Assembly (NCBI GenBank): GCA_945888565.1
Contig: CAMDAL010000199.1
Location: forward strand, 1 to 7,540
Reading direction: 5' to 3'
DNA length: 7,540 nt
From: Devosia equisanguinis
GTDB lineage: Bacteria > Pseudomonadota > Alphaproteobacteria > Rhizobiales > Devosiaceae
This document shows, in pieces, positions 6,029-7,540 of the stretch. The translations under genes were made by a program, and so were the position numbers. The notes beneath the pieces were generated by a model, which saw only the letters and a program-made list of their open reading frames with translations, did no database searches and had not been told where the DNA came from. How positions within the stretch are numbered: the first letter of the stretch is position 1; the number at the start of each line of letters is the position of its first letter.

Positions 6029-6904
6029 TCAGGCGGCGAGCGCCGCCTTGTGAGCCACGAGAACCGCCTCGACGCTTTCGGGCTTTGTCCCCCACAGGGT
6101 TTCCACCGCATCGGTCGCGAGGTCCACCTTGCCTTCGCGTGCGTTGCGATCGAAGGCGACGATGAAGTTGTCGACGACGAAGTCCGGCACCCCGGCCGCC
6201 TTGGCGCCCGCCGCGAGCGAGGCGTCATCGACCTCGACCAGCTCGAGCGGCTTGCCGGTCAGTCTGGTGGCGATCGCTGCTATCTCGGCATTCGAGACGG
6301 CTGCAGGGCCGGTTACCGTGTAGGTCTTGTTCGCTGCCGGCAGCAGCAGGGCGCCCGCCGCCGCCCTGGCGCAGTCGATGCGGCTGACGTAGCCGGTGCG
6401 GCCACCTGCCGCCGAGCTGTACCACTTGCCCGAGGCGAGGGCCCCCGGCAGCGAGCCGAGCAGGTTCTCGGTGTACCAGTTCATGCGCAGGATGGTGTAG
6501 GGGATGCCGCTCGCCTTGATCGCCTCTTCAGTGCCAAAATGCTCGGGCGCGAAGGTGATGGCCGACGTGGGCTCCGGGTTCGGCATCGAGGTATAGGCGA
6601 TTTCCTTGACCCCGGCCACCTTGGCGGCCTCCACGGCGACGAGGTGACCGGCGAGGCGCGTGCCGATCTGGTCGGTTGAAATGATCAGGAACTTGTCTAC
6701 CCCGGCCAACGCCGAGACCAGCCCCGCCTTGTCGGTGAAATCGGCCTTGCGCACCTCGACGCCCTTGAGATCAGCGAGCTTGCTGGGATCGCGCGTGCCG
6801 GCGATGATCTTGCCGTCATAGCCGCGCGACTGCAGCGCTGCGATCACGAGGCGGCCGAGATGGCCGCTGGCGCCGGAGACGAAAAGGGTGGGTTGGGTGG
6901 TCAC
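6029..6904 (-). CDS. qorB: QorB-type NAD(P)H:quinone oxidoreductase (NmrA-like)
   Basis: This is an atypical short-chain dehydrogenase/NmrA-like protein that uses NAD(P)H to reduce quinones and so limits quinone toxicity in the cytosol. With the GTG start at 6902-6904 it has 291 residues, close to the 286 of E. coli QorB. The Rossmann motif GASGHLG sits at residues 11-17. IAYTSM, GIPYTILRMNWYTENLL and TYTVTGPAAVSN match the order of blocks in E. coli QorB (IAYTS, YTLLRNGWYSENYL, VYELAG). The GTG has GGAG eight bases upstream. The frame is open further, to an ATG at 6967, but that version adds 21 unrelated residues across the control region and overlaps promoter-like sequence. It is divergent from an HxlR-type regulator, which supports a quinone or electrophile response role. 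Confidence 0.92.
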   Translation of the reverse strand: MTTQPTLFVSGASGHLGRLVIAALQSRGYDGKIIAGTRDPSKLADLKGVEVRKADFTDKAGLVSALAGVDKFLIISTDQIGTRLAGHLVAVEAAKVAGVKEIAYTSMPNPEPTSAITFAPEHFGTEEAIKASGIPYTILRMNWYTENLLGSLPGALASGKWYSSAAGGRTGYVSRIDCARAAAGALLLPAANKTYTVTGPAAVSNAEIAAIATRLTGKPLELVEVDDASLAAGAKAAGVPDFVVDNFIVAFDRNAREGKVDLATDAVETLWGTKPESVEAVLVAHKAALAA

Positions 6905-7017
6905 GATATGCACTCCGAATTGATTGTCTCTTTTTGAGACCACGTATACATTAGTAACCTCAGCCATCGCCGCAAGACGGCAGTTTCAACGCCACTGGTT
7001 ACCTCGAGGGAACCACC
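6905..7017. promoter_or_regulatory. Shared control region of the qorB/HxlR divergon
   Basis: The 113 bases between the two divergent starts contain several dyads. GTCTC-TTTTT-GAGAC (6926-6940) is a perfect inverted repeat. GTATAC (6944-6949) is a self-complementary hexamer in the AT-rich core. GTAACC (6954-6959) pairs with GGTTAC (6997-7002). The octamers GTAACCTC (6954-6961) and GTTACCTC (6998-7005) are near-identical direct repeats. For the plus-strand regulator, TTGATT (6920-6925) and TATACA (6945-6950) are possible -35 and -10 boxes with a 19-base spacer. Dyads within 6926-6949 would let one HxlR dimer block both promoters; which of them is the real operator is not known. Confidence 0.5.
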
Positions 7018-7407
7018 ATGACCGCTCCCATCGCCCCGCTCACCCAGATGATGCGCGAATACGCCGATCCCGCGGCGTGCCCAGTCCGCAATGTGCTCGA
7101 CCACCTCGGCGACAAGTGGAGCGTGCTCATCATCACCGCGCTCGCCCACCGACCCTACCGCTTCGGCGAACTCCGCCGCGAGATCGCCGACATCTCCCAG
7201 CGCATGCTGACCCAGACCCTGCGCGACCTGCAGTCCGACGGACTCATCGAGCGCGAGGTGTTCCCCACCACGCCCCCCAGCGTCGAATACCGCCTATCCC
7301 CGATGGGGAAGAGCTTCCTCGTCCCCCTCTCGGCCATGGTCGACTGGGCCTTCGAGCACTTCCCGGCCATCAAGGAAGCCCGCGCTGAGTTCGCCAAGGC
7401 GGCTTGA
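7018..7407 (+). CDS. HxlR-family winged-helix regulator, likely redox/quinone sensing (YtfH/QorR-like)
   Basis: This 129-residue DNA-binding protein of the HxlR/DUF24 family probably controls the divergent quinone reductase gene. The family signature CPVRNVLDHLGDKWSVLII (21-39) includes the conserved N-terminal cysteine C21, the only cysteine in the protein. In relatives such as YodB, HypR and QorR this residue senses electrophiles, quinones or oxidation. The recognition helix region RFGELRREIADISQRMLTQTLRDL (48-71) and the wing REVFPTTPPSVEYRLS (79-94) are typical. Length matches the family. The ATG at 7018 is preceded by GAGGGA at 7006-7011, six bases upstream. With a single cysteine, sensing would have to work by alkylation, thiolation or an intersubunit disulfide rather than an intramolecular one. 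Confidence 0.93.
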   Translation: MTAPIAPLTQMMREYADPAACPVRNVLDHLGDKWSVLIITALAHRPYRFGELRREIADISQRMLTQTLRDLQSDGLIEREVFPTTPPSVEYRLSPMGKSFLVPLSAMVDWAFEHFPAIKEARAEFAKAA

Positions 7408-7475
7408 GCCACCCCCACCCAGCTGCGCTATCTCGCTCCGCTCGAAAGCTCCGCTACCCTCCCCCCTTCATGGGG
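7408..7475. repeat. Intergenic C/G-rich palindromic repeat, apparently cut off
   Basis: After the regulator stop comes a stretch of C-rich sequence, ending in ACCCTCCCCCC (7456-7466), TTCAT, and GGGG (7472-7475). This resembles the left arm, loop and first bases of the right arm of the CCCTCCCC/GGGGAGGG-type palindromes that are common between genes in Hyphomicrobiales (from general memory). The right arm should continue as GGAGGGT but instead changes abruptly to GACTG and AT-rich sequence. The half-palindrome is visible; calling it an interrupted genomic repeat is inference. Confidence 0.4.
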
Positions 7476-7540
7476 ACTGTTTATAATTGGTGCTTTTAGG
7501 ATTCTGCTCAGCGTGTTGGTTTGAGCAGGAGGGTTGGATG
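7476..7540 (+). mobile_element. Probable left end of an insertion sequence, truncated by the window
   Basis: From about 7472-7476 onward the composition changes from C-rich to AT-rich. The segment then shows GGACTGTTTATAATTGG (7474-7490), a perfect TATAAT (7482-7487), a hairpin, and a strong AGGAGG/ATG at the last bases. A short leader of about 65 bases carrying an internal promoter and a start codon is the normal layout of an IS left end, and the start sequence vaguely recalls IS256/mutator-type ends. No transposase residues, right end or target duplication can be seen, so the family stays open and the exact boundary is uncertain by a few bases. Confidence 0.4.
7504..7540 (+). promoter_or_regulatory. 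Ribosome-binding site and start codon with an overlapping hairpin
   Basis: CTGCTCA (7504-7510) and TGAGCAG (7522-7528) form a perfect seven-base-pair stem with an 11-base loop. The right arm overlaps the first two bases of AGGAGG (7527-7532), which lies five bases before the ATG at 7538-7540. A new plus-strand gene, presumably a transposase, therefore starts at the window edge, and its ribosome-binding site could be partly hidden when the hairpin forms. Such masking is known from other insertion sequences. Confidence 0.5.

Noticed and set aside
6905..6967. Upstream ATG start for the quinone reductase
   Set aside because: It adds 21 unrelated residues across the divergent control region. The GTG at 6902-6904 has a good GGAG and the expected family length.

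Overview
The window is GC-rich chromosomal DNA from an alphaproteobacterium, probably a Hyphomicrobiales member. A Devosia-like genus would fit the codon use, gene content and intergenic style, but that is an inference and nothing here fixes the genus. It looks like ordinary accessory and regulatory chromosome, with the probable start of an insertion sequence at the right edge and a possible transposase tail at the left edge. No tRNA, rRNA, CRISPR array or phage module was seen.

Layout. Bases 2-94 are the 3' end of a plus-strand gene, possibly an IS66-like transposase. Bases 110-766 (minus) encode a FeeM/LuxI-fold N-acyl amino acid synthase-like protein. Upstream of it on the same strand, 921-3245 encodes a membrane-anchored PAS-GGDEF-EAL protein for c-di-GMP turnover. 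The 316-base gap 3246-3561 holds a long imperfect inverted repeat and a candidate promoter/operator. Bases 3562-4396 (plus) are a DkgB-type aldo/keto reductase, broken by a clean 7-base tandem duplication at 4102-4121. Bases 4533-5591 (plus) encode a LacI-family repressor with its own promoter-like region, and 5699-5989 (plus) encode a pterin-4a-carbinolamine dehydratase. Bases 6029-6904 (minus) are a QorB-type NAD(P)H:quinone reductase, divergent from an HxlR-type regulator at 7018-7407 (plus). After 7407 a C-rich/G-rich intergenic palindrome is cut off at about 7475. It runs into AT-rich sequence with a perfect TATAAT and a strong Shine-Dalgarno/ATG at the last bases, as expected at the left end of an insertion sequence.

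How the genes fit together. There are three separable units. The first is a possible signalling pair, a fatty-acyl signal synthase downstream of a c-di-GMP enzyme. The second is a carbonyl-reductase pseudogene beside a LacI regulator whose target is not evident. The third is a redox-sensing divergon (qorB and HxlR regulator), an arrangement also known from E. coli (ytfG/ytfH). The strongest directly visible anomaly is the slippage-type frameshift in the reductase. I found no convincing undescribed system.
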